From CAZJAT01 sp964544145 (lineage in GTDB: Bacteria; Hydrothermota; 32-111), in contig CAZJAT010000006.1 in NCBI GenBank assembly GCA_964544145.1, positions 19,004-83,003 on the forward strand: a stretch of DNA of 64,000 nucleotides, given 5' to 3'. Shown piece after piece: positions 53,752-63,760 of the stretch. The stretch's first letter is position 1. The number at the start of each line of letters is the position of its first letter. A program made the translations under genes and the position numbers. The notes beneath the pieces are model-generated. The model made no database searches, had not been told where the DNA came from, and was given only the letters and a program-made list of their open reading frames with translations.

Positions 53752-55814
53752 TTGCCCTTCCTCATTACTGCAATATTGATCATATATATCAAACCCAATA
53801 TTCCTGCAATTAAATAATTGTTTTCAAAATAAACAGTATTCAGAAGATGCGGATTCCGTACAATGAAGATATTTCCTGAGAATAGAAGTGTTATCATACT
53901 TATTATTACAAACAATAATAAAAATCCTTTTGCCAGTTTTTCCTTGAATATCTTTCCTGCACCCGGGAAAACAAAAGATAATATTTTTGCAGTTTTTATG
54001 GATGACTTTTCCCTAACCCTCATAATAGATTCATACTTCCTTGCACGCAAACTGTCTGAAACAGTGGAATCAAGAATTCCAAAACACTTATCACAGATTT
54101 TCTGCTCATTGAATTCTTTCATTCTGTGCAAGAATACGGGTTTTCCGCATGTATAGCAAGTTCTTAAATGCATCTTATGCTTGAATGTAGAGCCCAATAT
54201 CCCTGATAGAATTAATGATATTATTGCGATATACATCAATATATCTATTTTCATTCCCATTATTACAGGAGAATTTGTTATTTTATTCCTTTTTGTGAAT
54301 TCCTCCCATAAATAGCTTTCCGGAACAGTACAATCAATCAATTCAGTATTATGATAATTCTCCACAGTATTATCCATAAAATTATTTATCAAATCATTAT
54401 TAATAGCAGATGCTTTTTCCATGTACTCATTTGCTAAATTGAGATTCAGACGTTGGATCTGCAGTTGAGCCATATTATAATAGGGTTGCGGTAATTTCGG
54501 TGCAATTTCAATGGCTCTATTATAATAGTCTTCTGCTTTTTGGTACAATCCGATGAAGAACATAAGATTACCCATATTATTGTAAACTTCTCCCGACATT
54601 TCACCTGTTAATAGGATTTTATTGTATTCTTCCTCAGACTGCGAGTAAAATCCTCCCTTTTTAAACAATATACCCTTTGCAAAAAATAATGCATTATTAA
54701 ATGGCTGTTCTGTTATCAGTTCATCAATGGTCTCCACTAATTTACTGTCATAACCGGAATAATTTGCTTTCACAATAACAGTAAGGTTATCATCAGCATT
54801 CATTTTTCCCTGAATATGATTTTCAATATAAAAGAAAACAGGCATCAATGCAATAAGAAGCATAAGCATACCCAAGAGTATTTTTTCCCTTCTTCTTATA
54901 AAGAAAAATATTATAATCGACAGGTAAAAAATCCAAATAAAGGGATGAATCTCAAGAAGGAGAGGAAAAACCAGTATTAAAACAAATATAATCTTTTTCT
55001 GAAAATCTGTTAATTTAGCTGTCAGATTATTATAGATTATGTAATATATCTCATTGAAATTCTTAATAAACAGCAGAATTGTCATGATTAAAAATGAAGC
55101 AAATATAACATATCGGAGAAATACTATTAAATTGAAGAGTAAAACAAATTTATTAAAAATATCAAGGAATGCCTGTCTGAACATCTTGATAATTAAAGAC
55201 ATATTCTCAAATCTCATTTCAATCATCGATAATTTCAGCAGATTTGCGGCAATACCCATATTAAAGGGGTCTATGGCATTTGCAAAGATAAAATACTGTT
55301 CAGCAAGTTCAATATTACCTTTATCATTATACTCTGATATTGCGGCCTGATTCAAATATAAAGCAGCTTCGGGCATAGATACAGCACCCAATTTATAGCG
55401 CATATTCACAAGTCCCTCAAGTGATTCCCGGATAATATAATATGCTCCATTATCATTGTACAGCTCAATCAACCGCATATAATTAATATAATTCAAATCT
55501 GATTTTTGATTTGCTTTTCTGAAATAATATGTTGAAGAATCAATATCATCCTTATAATGGAATGTGAATCCATAGGCTGCATATATAAAAGGATTTTTAC
55601 TGTTATTTAGAATAGAATCACGATATACATTTCTGACATAGATGAAATTCACCTCTGGGGCATATCCTGTTCCCCTTAGCACATCACCGAATGGTTCAAC
55701 TAAATTTAATGCATTATTTTCTGAACTAATCACATACCCATCATTCTCTGATGTCTGTGCATTTAGGTTAATGATCAGCAGCATTAATGCTGCAATAAAA
55801 AATATTTTTTTCAT
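53748..55814 (-). CDS. TPR-containing membrane protein with zinc ribbon
   Basis: This 688-residue protein has a cleavable signal (about residues 1-19, ending LNAQ). An N-terminal TPR-like region follows, then four or so membrane helices (about 225-335) and a second TPR region (EVYNNMGNLMFFIGLYQKAEDYYNRAI, about 400-470). A further helix comes near 527, then a four-cysteine zinc ribbon (CYTCGKP and CDKC, about 553-580), and two final helices. The mixture suggests an envelope scaffold. I do not recognise a named family for the whole. It is coupled to both neighbours by 4-nt overlaps. Confidence 0.72.
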   Translation of the reverse strand: MKKIFFIAALMLLIINLNAQTSENDGYVISSENNALNLVEPFGDVLRGTGYAPEVNFIYVRNVYRDSILNNSKNPFIYAAYGFTFHYKDDIDSSTYYFRKANQKSDLNYINYMRLIELYNDNGAYYIIRESLEGLVNMRYKLGAVSMPEAALYLNQAAISEYNDKGNIELAEQYFIFANAIDPFNMGIAANLLKLSMIEMRFENMSLIIKMFRQAFLDIFNKFVLLFNLIVFLRYVIFASFLIMTILLFIKNFNEIYYIIYNNLTAKLTDFQKKIIFVLILVFPLLLEIHPFIWIFYLSIIIFFFIRRREKILLGMLMLLIALMPVFFYIENHIQGKMNADDNLTVIVKANYSGYDSKLVETIDELITEQPFNNALFFAKGILFKKGGFYSQSEEEYNKILLTGEMSGEVYNNMGNLMFFIGLYQKAEDYYNRAIEIAPKLPQPYYNMAQLQIQRLNLNLANEYMEKASAINNDLINNFMDNTVENYHNTELIDCTVPESYLWEEFTKRNKITNSPVIMGMKIDILMYIAIISLILSGILGSTFKHKMHLRTCYTCGKPVFLHRMKEFNEQKICDKCFGILDSTVSDSLRARKYESIMRVREKSSIKTAKILSFVFPGAGKIFKEKLAKGFLLLFVIISMITLLFSGNIFIVRNPHLLNTVYFENNYLIAGILGLIYMINIAVMRKGK

Positions 55815-56002
55815 TTTTTCAAAATTGCCACTGGAATTAAGACAACATAACCCGCAACAAGCAGTATTGGAGCAAATGAGATATCCCCTGCAATCAGCAG
55901 TGCAAACCCAGTAATTATAACTATTAAAGCAGCCCCAAGGTATATTAAACTCTTCTTAGAGAATTTGAAGGGATGATCCGTTGTTTTTATTTCCTTACTC
56001 AT
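55811..56002 (-). CDS. Small two-helix membrane protein (DUF3098-like)
   Basis: This 63-residue protein has a polar start (MSKEIKTTDHPFKFSKK), two hydrophobic helices (about residues 19-39 and 43-60) and a KK end. The pattern resembles DUF3098 proteins of unknown function. It overlaps both neighbours, so it is a real member of the operon. Confidence 0.7.
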   Translation of the reverse strand: MSKEIKTTDHPFKFSKKSLIYLGAALIVIITGFALLIAGDISFAPILLVAGYVVLIPVAILKK

Positions 56003-57641
56003 TGATTAACTCCTTCTTTACAAACTCGGAATTTATTACTTCCATTATATCAAAATCATCTCTATCCTGAGAAAATGATATTTTCCCCGAAATTCCACTA
56101 TAATATTTCATATTCTTCAGATATTTTATAATGTCTGCTCTATTATTATATCCATTTTTTATTATTAGTGCAAGCATTTTAAAGGTATCATAGGATAACA
56201 TGGAAAATCTGTCAGGAGCAATATTGTATTTCTTCATAAATTTTAACTTGAAATTTATAAATTTCTCAGAATATTCATTCATTTTCATTGGTTTTACAAT
56301 AATAGCACCCTGAATGTAATCCTTTGCCAAACGAAGAAGGTTTTCATTATACCATGAATCACTGCCAATAAGCTGTGTGTTTACATCATAATACATCAAC
56401 TGAGTTGACAGCAATATTGCATCTTCTGCTGAAACAGGTAAATATATAGCATCCACATTCATCTCTTTAATAACATTTATTTTATCAGTAAAATCAGAAG
56501 TCCCCGGTATATAGGAAATTTCAAACATAATCGTTGTATACGTTCCTTTTAGAGCATTGCTGAACGAGGAAGCAAGTGTCTTGCCATATGAATCATCGGG
56601 AAAGATAATTCCCACTGTCTGTATACTGTCCATTTGAGATAAATAATCTGCTGTAAATTTTGCCTGTTCAACTAATGTTTTATTAATTAAAAATATATCA
56701 TTATCAAAACGTGAAAGATCACCATCCGTTGCAACAGGAGCAAGTATGGGTAAATATTTTTCATCATAGAGGTATGCTCCTGCAGCGATTGTCTCCATAC
56801 TGCTGACAGGTCCTATTACAGCAATAAAGGATTTATCATTATATATCGAATCTAATAACTCAACAGTCAGAACTGGACTGCTAAACGTATTAAATATAAC
56901 AAAATCAATATTCTCTTCATCATTTGCTATTACAATGCCTCTCCTCACAGATTCACCGAATGGTGCGAATTCACCTGTTGTAGGAAGCAGTATTGCAATT
57001 TTTTTTCTGGCATCAGGGTTGTTTTCCAATTCCAGAAGGAATTTTTTTGTATAATATGAATCAGGAAATTCAATAATCAGTTTCTGTCTGAAAAATTCAG
57101 CCTGTTCAAATTCATTATTTTCATAATGAAGAGCATACAGTCTGAATATCATAAGCGGAATCAATTCCTGAACATTATAATTGTACATTAGATATTCAAT
57201 CTGTGCAGGTTCAAGTCTCATGTTTATATACTTAATCAATCGTTCTGCAGCTCTCTGATGATTTTCATTTTCTGCTGATGTAAACATTATAATTTCCATA
57301 AGCCATTTAGATGCTTCAAAATATTCCTGCTCAGTGATAAAATAATTGGCAATTTCAATTCTCATCAATTGGGTTTCCCTGAGAAAAGGAAATGATTGTG
57401 AAATAATCTCTGCAATTACAATTTTCTCCTCAAAATCAGTCTTAAATGAATAAGTCTTTAATAAAAGGAAATAGTATTCCTGATTTTCTCCAGTCCCATT
57501 ATTTTCAATATATTCAGTCAGCAAAGCTCTTGCTTCTTTTAGATTACCGTCAGAAATAAGCATTATTGCTTCATCATAGGTTGTTGAATACAGAGGCAGC
57601 ACTATAATAAATGCTAATAATATCATGAAACTATGCTTCAT
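55995..57641 (-). CDS. Periplasmic binding-protein-like receptor with TPR N-terminus (LpoA-like)
   Basis: This 548-residue exported protein has a signal (about residues 1-18, ending LYST). A helical TPR-like region (about 20-210) and a two-lobed ligand-binding domain of the leucine-binding type (about 213-540) follow: KIAILLPTTGEFAPFGESVRRG, FIAVIGPVSSMET, VGIIFPDDSYGKTLA. The same arrangement occurs in LpoA, a regulator of penicillin-binding proteins, and in amino-acid receptors. No permease genes are near, which favours an envelope-regulator role, but this is inference. There is no lipobox cysteine. It overlaps the OsmC gene by 11 nt. Confidence 0.8.
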   Translation of the reverse strand: MKHSFMILLAFIIVLPLYSTTYDEAIMLISDGNLKEARALLTEYIENNGTGENQEYYFLLLKTYSFKTDFEEKIVIAEIISQSFPFLRETQLMRIEIANYFITEQEYFEASKWLMEIIMFTSAENENHQRAAERLIKYINMRLEPAQIEYLMYNYNVQELIPLMIFRLYALHYENNEFEQAEFFRQKLIIEFPDSYYTKKFLLELENNPDARKKIAILLPTTGEFAPFGESVRRGIVIANDEENIDFVIFNTFSSPVLTVELLDSIYNDKSFIAVIGPVSSMETIAAGAYLYDEKYLPILAPVATDGDLSRFDNDIFLINKTLVEQAKFTADYLSQMDSIQTVGIIFPDDSYGKTLASSFSNALKGTYTTIMFEISYIPGTSDFTDKINVIKEMNVDAIYLPVSAEDAILLSTQLMYYDVNTQLIGSDSWYNENLLRLAKDYIQGAIIVKPMKMNEYSEKFINFKLKFMKKYNIAPDRFSMLSYDTFKMLALIIKNGYNNRADIIKYLKNMKYYSGISGKISFSQDRDDFDIMEVINSEFVKKELINE

Positions 57642-58056
57642 TATTTGCCTCTCTCATATCCAGCTCCCAGGATAATTCAGCTGTTTCTTTAAGCATAGCT
57701 GAAACTGAACAGTATTTATCCTGTGATAAGACAATGGCCCTTTTTACTTTGTCCTCAACAAGATTATGGCCTGTTATGTGATATATGATGTGTATTTTTG
57801 TATATACTTTCGGATAATCGTCTGCATTTTCATAATCAATATCAATTGAGAATACTGTTATATCCTGTTTCATTTTTTTCAATATAGAAATCACATCCAT
57901 CCCTGTACACCCGCCAAGTCCTAAAATAATATATTCCATCGGTGTGGGTGCTGTTTCCTCTCCTCCCACTTTTTGAGATGTATCCATTACTACACTGTGG
58001 CCTGATTTACTTTTTCCTATAAATCTCATGTTATTCAAATAATCAATGCGAATCAT
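57631..58056 (-). CDS. OsmC family peroxiredoxin-like protein
   Basis: This 141-residue protein has both active cysteines of the OsmC/Ohr family: GLGGCTGMDV (about residue 49) and DKYCSVSAML (about 115). PTPMEYIILGLGG is the usual dimer-interface stretch. It should reduce organic hydroperoxides with a thiol partner; the wider YhfA-like branch has undefined substrates. AAGGAGAT precedes the ATG. It overlaps def by 4 nt. Confidence 0.9.
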   Translation of the reverse strand: MIRIDYLNNMRFIGKSKSGHSVVMDTSQKVGGEETAPTPMEYIILGLGGCTGMDVISILKKMKQDITVFSIDIDYENADDYPKVYTKIHIIYHITGHNLVEDKVKRAIVLSQDKYCSVSAMLKETAELSWELDMREANNEA

Positions 58057-58535
58057 AAGATCTCCTTTTTGTGTAAATTCATATTATATTTCAATTGCCT
58101 ATCCGGGGACAGATAGTCAATAATCAACCTGCCAGTCAAGTGATCATATTCATGCATAAAAACACGGGCATATAATTCTTTAAATGTTCTCTGCTGTTTT
58201 TGTGAGTTCTCATCAATATATTTGACTGTAACCTCTATTGGCCTTTCTACAGGTACATTCAATTCAGGAAAGGATAAACAGCCTTCTTCAAGAATATCTG
58301 TTTCTTCAGATTGTGAAACTATTTCAGGATTTATAAGTGCTTCAGGAAAATCCTCAAAATCAATTGTCATAATTTTCTTAGTAATACCCACCTGATTAGC
58401 TGCAAGCCCTATTCCTTCATCCATATGCATCGTTTCTTTCATCTCACGGATTATACGTTTTACATATGCATCTATTTTATCTAATTCATCAGACTCAATT
58501 CTCAGCACAGGATCAGGGTACACCCTAATCTTCAT
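58053..58535 (-). CDS. def: Peptide deformylase
   Basis: This 160-residue metalloenzyme removes the formyl group from nascent proteins. All three motifs are present: GIGLAANQVG, EGCLSFP and HEYDHLTG, in which Cys and two His bind the metal. The frame is open upstream to 58601, but the ATG at 58535 overlaps the aspS stop (ATGA), has GGTGG upstream and starts the typical MKIRVYPDPVLR. Confidence 0.97.
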   Translation of the reverse strand: MKIRVYPDPVLRIESDELDKIDAYVKRIIREMKETMHMDEGIGLAANQVGITKKIMTIDFEDFPEALINPEIVSQSEETDILEEGCLSFPELNVPVERPIEVTVKYIDENSQKQQRTFKELYARVFMHEYDHLTGRLIIDYLSPDRQLKYNMNLHKKEIL

Positions 58536-60271
58536 TTTCCACCTTCCTTTAATTTTATACCCAATTCTTCCATCTGCTCGATAGATACCTCTGAAGGACA
58601 ATGTTCCATCAAACCCACAGCATTGAGCGTTTTAGGAAAAGCAATGACATCCCTAATATTATCATGGCCTGTCATAAGCATAATTAATCGGTCCATGCCC
58701 GGAGCAATTCCACCATGAGGGGGTGCTCCGTATTTGAATGCTTCAAGTAAAAATCCGAATTTTGCTTCAAGTTCATCATCACTTAATCCAATAAGTTCCA
58801 TTATTTCTCTCTGTATCTCTAGTCTATGAATTCTAATGCTCCCGGATGCAAGTTCAATTCCATTACATACCAGATCATATAATTCACCTTTAACTGCTAA
58901 TGGATTTTCTTTCATTTTTCCAACAAATTCCTGTTTCGGCATTGTAAACATATGATGGCATGGTTCATATCTATTTTCATTCTCATTATATTCAAATAGT
59001 GGAAAATCAGTAACCCAGAGGAATTTAAATTCATTTCCCTTAACAAGATTCTTAACCTCTGCAATATGTTTTCTGAGCATTCCAAGAAACTGTAAAGTCC
59101 TCTTCTTTGGTCCTGACATAATAAAAAATATTCCATTAGTATTTGCCTTATGTTCCAAATTAATATATTTAGCAAATGAACCGCTTTGAGTGTTTTCATT
59201 AATCTTTATATATCCCATACCTGCAGCACCTGCAGACTTAATAAAATCTGTTACAGAATCAATTTCTTTTCTTGTAAACAATTCTTCAAAGAACAAAGCA
59301 CCGGTATATTCGTTATTATTTAGAATATTTGAATCTGACTCTTTAGCCAATTCTGTTATGTCAATAATTAGATTTTCAAACCTTACATCCGGTTTATCCG
59401 AACCATAATTCTCCATTGCTTCATTATAAGTTATAATAGGAAACGGTGTATTCAGTTCTATTTGTATAACATCTTGAAATACATGCTTCATCATTCCTTC
59501 AATAATTAGAAATATATCCTCTTTACTTACAAAACTCATCTCAAGGTCAATTTGAGTATGCTCAGGTTGCCTATCGGCTCTCAAGTCCTCATCCCTGAAA
59601 CATCTGGCAAATTGAAAATATCTGTCAAATCCTGAAATCATCAATATCTGTTTGTAAAGCTGAGGAGATTGAACAAGAGCATAAAAATTTCCTTTATGCA
59701 CCCTTGATGGGACCAAATAATCCCTTGCACCTTCAGGTGTACTTTTTGACATAATAGGTGTTTCTATTTCAATAAATCCATTCTTATTTAAATACTCCCG
59801 TACAGCTGAATATGTTTTTGCTCTTTTTATCATTATATCCTGCATTTTTCTTCTTCGCAAATCAAGATATCTGTATTTCAGTCTTAAATCTTCAGAAGCT
59901 TTAACATCTTCTTCAACAACAAATGGGGGCACTTCACTCTTTGAGAGCAATTTTGCTTCTTTACATTCAATTTCAATTTCGCCTGTTACCATATCACTGT
60001 TAACCATATCAGCAGGCCTTTTTTTCACAATCCCCCTGATCTGAACAACATCTTCTAGTCTGAATTTGGATACCTGCTCAATCACACTGTTCTCATTGGA
60101 ATATATCTGAGATGTTCCGCTTATATCTGATATATCTAAAAATATAAGATTACCATGATCTCTTGTTTTTTTAATCCACCCGCAAAGTGTTACTTCCACA
60201 CCTTCCATTGATGGATTCAATACCCCGCACATATGTGATCTAATATGCGTCTTTCTATCTGCTATTGTCAT
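58532..60271 (-). CDS. aspS: Aspartyl-tRNA synthetase
   Basis: This 579-residue class IIb synthetase is of bacterial type. It has an OB-fold anticodon-binding domain (about residues 8-105; VTLCGWIKKTRDHGNLIFLD), motif 2 (RYFQFARCFRDEDLRADR), a GAD insertion domain (about 280-400) and motif 3 (GMDRLIMLMTG). Whether it also charges tRNA-Asn cannot be told. It overlaps hisS by 17 nt. Confidence 0.97.
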   Translation of the reverse strand: MTIADRKTHIRSHMCGVLNPSMEGVEVTLCGWIKKTRDHGNLIFLDISDISGTSQIYSNENSVIEQVSKFRLEDVVQIRGIVKKRPADMVNSDMVTGEIEIECKEAKLLSKSEVPPFVVEEDVKASEDLRLKYRYLDLRRRKMQDIMIKRAKTYSAVREYLNKNGFIEIETPIMSKSTPEGARDYLVPSRVHKGNFYALVQSPQLYKQILMISGFDRYFQFARCFRDEDLRADRQPEHTQIDLEMSFVSKEDIFLIIEGMMKHVFQDVIQIELNTPFPIITYNEAMENYGSDKPDVRFENLIIDITELAKESDSNILNNNEYTGALFFEELFTRKEIDSVTDFIKSAGAAGMGYIKINENTQSGSFAKYINLEHKANTNGIFFIMSGPKKRTLQFLGMLRKHIAEVKNLVKGNEFKFLWVTDFPLFEYNENENRYEPCHHMFTMPKQEFVGKMKENPLAVKGELYDLVCNGIELASGSIRIHRLEIQREIMELIGLSDDELEAKFGFLLEAFKYGAPPHGGIAPGMDRLIMLMTGHDNIRDVIAFPKTLNAVGLMEHCPSEVSIEQMEELGIKLKEGGK

Positions 60272-61532
60272 TCAAGACCCCTTTTATTGTATCAGGATTT
60301 GCCTGTATTTCTTTTTGGTTGCCGCTTTCCATTTCTTTCATAATCACTGTGTTATTATTCATTTCATCTTCCCCGCAAATCATAGCATAGTGTGCTCCGC
60401 TTTTAGATGCATAAGAAAGCTGTTTTTTTATGCTATTGTATTCAAATGCTATATCTGTTTTAATGCCCATTTTCTGTAACTCACTGCATATATTCATTAC
60501 ATACTTACGAGATGGTTCATCAAAAAATACTGCGACTATATCCAAGTTATTGGCGTTTTTAATCTGTTTTATATAAGATTCCGGAATTGACATAAGCAAT
60601 CTCTCAAAACCGCCTGCAAAGCCAACTGCACCTATACCATTCATACCGAACTCTTCACCCAGATAATCATATCTGCCTCCGCCTATAATAGTTGACTGAG
60701 CACCTAATTTATCCCCCTGCTCAATAAACTCAAAAACTGTTTTAGAGTAATAATCCAAACCCCTCACAATATTGGGATTTTCAATAAAGTTTAAACTTAA
60801 TTCATCAAGGTGATCTTTTACACTATTATAGTGATTCAGACAGTCATCACATAAATAATCAGTAGAATGCGGTGCATCGTTAACAGCTGCAATACATTTT
60901 TCATTCTTGCAGTCCAATGTTCTCAATGGATTTGTTTCAATTCGCTCCCTGCAGTGCTCACACAATTCCTGTTCTTTACTCTTCAAAAAACTTTTCAATT
61001 CATCTCTATAACGAGGCCTGCATGACGGGCAGCCTATTGAGTTAATGTGCAGTTCTACACCTTCAATGTGAAATTCTTTAAGTATATCATTCCCCAGTTT
61101 CATCAGTTCTGCATCTCTTGAAGGAGCGTGTGAATTAATTACCTCTGCTCCGAATTGATAGAATTCTCTAAATCTGCCTTTCTGAGGTCTCTCATGTCTG
61201 AATACGGGAGTAAAATAAAATAATTTTTTAACAGTATTATCAGATAAAAAAGAAGCCTCTGAAATACTTCTGAAAAGAACAGCTGTTTCTTCTGGTTTTA
61301 ATGCAATCTTCTTGCCGCTTTTTGATTCAAATACAAACATTTCCTTTTTAATAATATCTGTTGTTTCTCCAATGCTTCTCTGAAAAAGTTCATATGGCTC
61401 AAGAATTGGTGTTATTTCATATTTGAAACCAAAATGTTCAATTATACTTTCAATTCTGTTTCTAATAGTCCTGAATACATCTGACTGCTCAGGTAAATAG
61501 TCATTAGTACCCTTAATCTTTCTGTATTCCAT
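60255..61532 (-). CDS. hisS: Histidyl-tRNA synthetase
   Basis: This 425-residue class IIa synthetase has KGTNDYLPEQ at the start, motif 2 (FRHERPQKGRFREFYQFG), an insertion domain with SCRPRYRDEL and cysteine pairs (CEHC, CKNEKC, CDDC), and VRGLDYYSKTVFE. GGGRYDYLGEEFG is the histidine site, and a C-terminal anticodon domain ends the protein. It overlaps vanZ-like and aspS genes. Confidence 0.97.
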   Translation of the reverse strand: MEYRKIKGTNDYLPEQSDVFRTIRNRIESIIEHFGFKYEITPILEPYELFQRSIGETTDIIKKEMFVFESKSGKKIALKPEETAVLFRSISEASFLSDNTVKKLFYFTPVFRHERPQKGRFREFYQFGAEVINSHAPSRDAELMKLGNDILKEFHIEGVELHINSIGCPSCRPRYRDELKSFLKSKEQELCEHCRERIETNPLRTLDCKNEKCIAAVNDAPHSTDYLCDDCLNHYNSVKDHLDELSLNFIENPNIVRGLDYYSKTVFEFIEQGDKLGAQSTIIGGGRYDYLGEEFGMNGIGAVGFAGGFERLLMSIPESYIKQIKNANNLDIVAVFFDEPSRKYVMNICSELQKMGIKTDIAFEYNSIKKQLSYASKSGAHYAMICGEDEMNNNTVIMKEMESGNQKEIQANPDTIKGVLNDNSR

Positions 61533-61983
61533 GCGTTCTCCTTAATACATAAAAAATGGCAATCAAAATCATCATAAATGCTGTTCCAGTCATATCTGCA
61601 ATAAAATCAGCCATCTGGGGTATTCTTGACGGGGTTAAGCGCTGATGTATTTCATCTGCAACACCAATTACAGGAGATAGTATCGCGATAATGGTGAATG
61701 CTTTCACACTATTTAAATTATGACTTTTTCTTAGTGCAAAAAATACAAGCAGTGTGAATATTGCATATTCAAAGGCATGATAGATCTTATCGGTGTGTAT
61801 CCCTATATAATGAACAAATTCAAATGATGAGCGTAAAAAGAATCTCTTAATTGATTGAACAATTAATCCAATAATATTTCGTTTACCGCTCTCTTCAATG
61901 CTGATTGAACTCATCACAAACATTATTATGAGCCAAAAAAAAGATGGTAACCAGTATTTTAACTTATTAAATTTAATCTTCAA
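61513..61983 (-). CDS. VanZ family membrane protein
   Basis: This 156-residue protein has four hydrophobic segments (about residues 10-28, 70-88, 95-113, 128-148). It also has the family marks DKIYHAFEYAIFTLLVFFAL and GVADEIHQRLTPSRIPQMADFIADMTGTAF. VanZ relatives occur widely; one affects teicoplanin resistance, but the general function is unknown. It overlaps hisS by 20 nt and the EIIA-like gene by 11 nt. Confidence 0.88.
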   Translation of the reverse strand: MKIKFNKLKYWLPSFFWLIIMFVMSSISIEESGKRNIIGLIVQSIKRFFLRSSFEFVHYIGIHTDKIYHAFEYAIFTLLVFFALRKSHNLNSVKAFTIIAILSPVIGVADEIHQRLTPSRIPQMADFIADMTGTAFMMILIAIFYVLRRTHGIQKD

Positions 61984-62419
61984 TTGTTTTAAGCCCCTCT
62001 ATTATGATCTGTTCTACAGCCTCATCAGAATCTGCATTTTCGACCTTCTCCCTCAATGTTCGCCATAAAAACAATCTTGTAAACAATGCCAGTGATTCAT
62101 ATAATTGTTCACTCTGTTCATTAGTGTAAAGAAAAAGTATTATTATACTGAGAGACATATCCTTAAATATTACTCTATCCTTAGTCAAACCAATGAGAAT
62201 ACGGAAACTCCCATTTTCGACCATATACCTGGGCATAAGAATATTCCCTGTCAAATAGGTACTCATTCTGTTTTCCCTATCAATAATTGCCTCAACAATT
62301 TCCTCAGTTTTGTCCTTATCGATTTCTTCATCTTCAAGCAATTCTGCAATCACCTGATTGATACTTGCAGTGTGAAGTATCTTTGCAGATAATGATTCTT
62401 CCTGAAATTCATAATTCAT
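61973..62419 (-). CDS. PTS EIIA-2-like domain protein without the phospho-histidine
   Basis: This 148-residue protein follows the fructose-type EIIA fold: an N-terminal helix pair, DRENRMSTYLTGNILMPR, then SFRILIGLTKD, SLSIIILFLYTNE and a C-terminal helical part ending DSDEAVEQIIIEG. In active EIIA the phosphorylated histidine follows the proline (IAIPH); here that place is arginine (LMPR). It cannot accept phosphate in the usual way, so it is probably a regulatory or ligand-binding relative. It overlaps the hslU stop by 4 nt. Confidence 0.7.
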   Translation of the reverse strand: MNYEFQEESLSAKILHTASINQVIAELLEDEEIDKDKTEEIVEAIIDRENRMSTYLTGNILMPRYMVENGSFRILIGLTKDRVIFKDMSLSIIILFLYTNEQSEQLYESLALFTRLFLWRTLREKVENADSDEAVEQIIIEGLKTIED

Positions 62420-63726
62420 AATATGTACTTTTCCACTTCCTGGTTTATTTCTGCTTCGCCCATTACCTTCTCAACATAATTTGTATCAACAACAAACTCA
62501 TTTTCGCAGTCAGGAGCATCAAACATGATATCCTCAAGTACCTTGGACATTATTGTCCTTAATCTTCTTGCGCCGATATCCTCAATCTTCTGGTTTGCAT
62601 TAAATGCTCTTGCAGCGATGCTCTTTAATGCATCATCAGTAAATGTTAAAACTACATTGTCGGATTTAAGAAGTGCCTGATATTGTTTCGTTAGTGCGCT
62701 ATCCGGTTCAGTCAGTATTCTGAAAAACTCTTTATCAGAAAGTGAATTTAATTCTACTCTTACGGGAAATCTTCCCTGAAATTCAGGCATAAGATCTGAA
62801 ACTGATGTGTTGGAAAATGCACCTGCAGCAATAAAAAGTATGTAATCGGTTTTAACTGTTCCATATTTTGTATTGACATTGGTTCCTTCAACAATAGGCA
62901 GCAAATCCCTCTGTACTCCTGTCCTTGATACATCCACACCATCATAATTACCTGATTTATTTATCTTGTCAATTTCATCAATGAAAACTATACCATGCTG
63001 TTCAACCCTTTCCTTAGCTTGTTCTGCAAGAGCATCTCTGTCAATCCGCTTCATTGTTTCACTTTCTATAAGCAGTTTCCTTGCTGAAGAAACCTTCATT
63101 TTCTTTTTCTTTTTCTTTTTCGGGCTCATATTATCAAACATATCCTGAAGCCCTTCAAATGCATCCATTCCTCCCATTCCCAATACATCAATTTTGGGTC
63201 CTGAGCGTTCCATAATTTCAATTTCAATTTCTCTTTCCTCAAATACACCCCTTTCAAGCATATCCTTAAATTTGGATACAGTTTCAGCTTCTGCTTTTTC
63301 ATGGCCCGGTAATAGTGATTCCAGTATTCTTTCCTCTGCAGCTGCAGCTGCAGCTTTTTCAACTTCAACAGCCATTTCCTTTTCCACCATTGAATATGCA
63401 TTATTCATTAAATCCCTGATAATTGATTCAACATCCTTACCCACATATCCAACCTCAGTAAACTTGGATGCTTCAACCTTTACAAAGGGAGCATTTACAA
63501 GTTTTGCCAGTCTTCGGGCGATTTCTGTTTTACCGACCCCTGTTGGTCCTATCATTATTATATTTGAAGGAATTATTTCATCTTTTATATCAATCTCGAC
63601 TTTCATTCGGCGTATCCTGTTTCTCAATGCAATTGCAACAAGCCTTTTGGCTTCATGCTGGCCAATGATGTATTTATTTAATTCCTGAACGATTTCTTTT
63701 GCTTTTAAATCACCTGTATAATTCAT
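62416..63726 (-). CDS. hslU: ATP-dependent protease ATPase subunit HslU
   Basis: This 436-residue AAA+ unfoldase normally works with the HslV peptidase. It has GPTGVGKTEIA (about residues 57-67), YVGKDVESIIRDL, the helical I-domain (about 110-240) and GIVFIDEIDKI. The C-terminal tail EVEKYIL resembles the segment that docks into and activates HslV. A run of seven lysines lies in the I-domain near residue 210. GGAG lies 5 nt before the ATG. No hslV lies next to it within the window. Confidence 0.96.
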   Translation of the reverse strand: MNYTGDLKAKEIVQELNKYIIGQHEAKRLVAIALRNRIRRMKVEIDIKDEIIPSNIIMIGPTGVGKTEIARRLAKLVNAPFVKVEASKFTEVGYVGKDVESIIRDLMNNAYSMVEKEMAVEVEKAAAAAAEERILESLLPGHEKAEAETVSKFKDMLERGVFEEREIEIEIMERSGPKIDVLGMGGMDAFEGLQDMFDNMSPKKKKKKKMKVSSARKLLIESETMKRIDRDALAEQAKERVEQHGIVFIDEIDKINKSGNYDGVDVSRTGVQRDLLPIVEGTNVNTKYGTVKTDYILFIAAGAFSNTSVSDLMPEFQGRFPVRVELNSLSDKEFFRILTEPDSALTKQYQALLKSDNVVLTFTDDALKSIAARAFNANQKIEDIGARRLRTIMSKVLEDIMFDAPDCENEFVVDTNYVEKVMGEAEINQEVEKYIL

Positions 63727-63760
63727 AATATCTCCATAAGTATATATTATCAGTTAAATT

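Noticed and set aside
63194..63688. Plus-strand 164-codon serine-rich frame
   Set aside because: Antisense to the hslU coding region; the composition mirrors Glu/Lys/Ala codons on the other strand.
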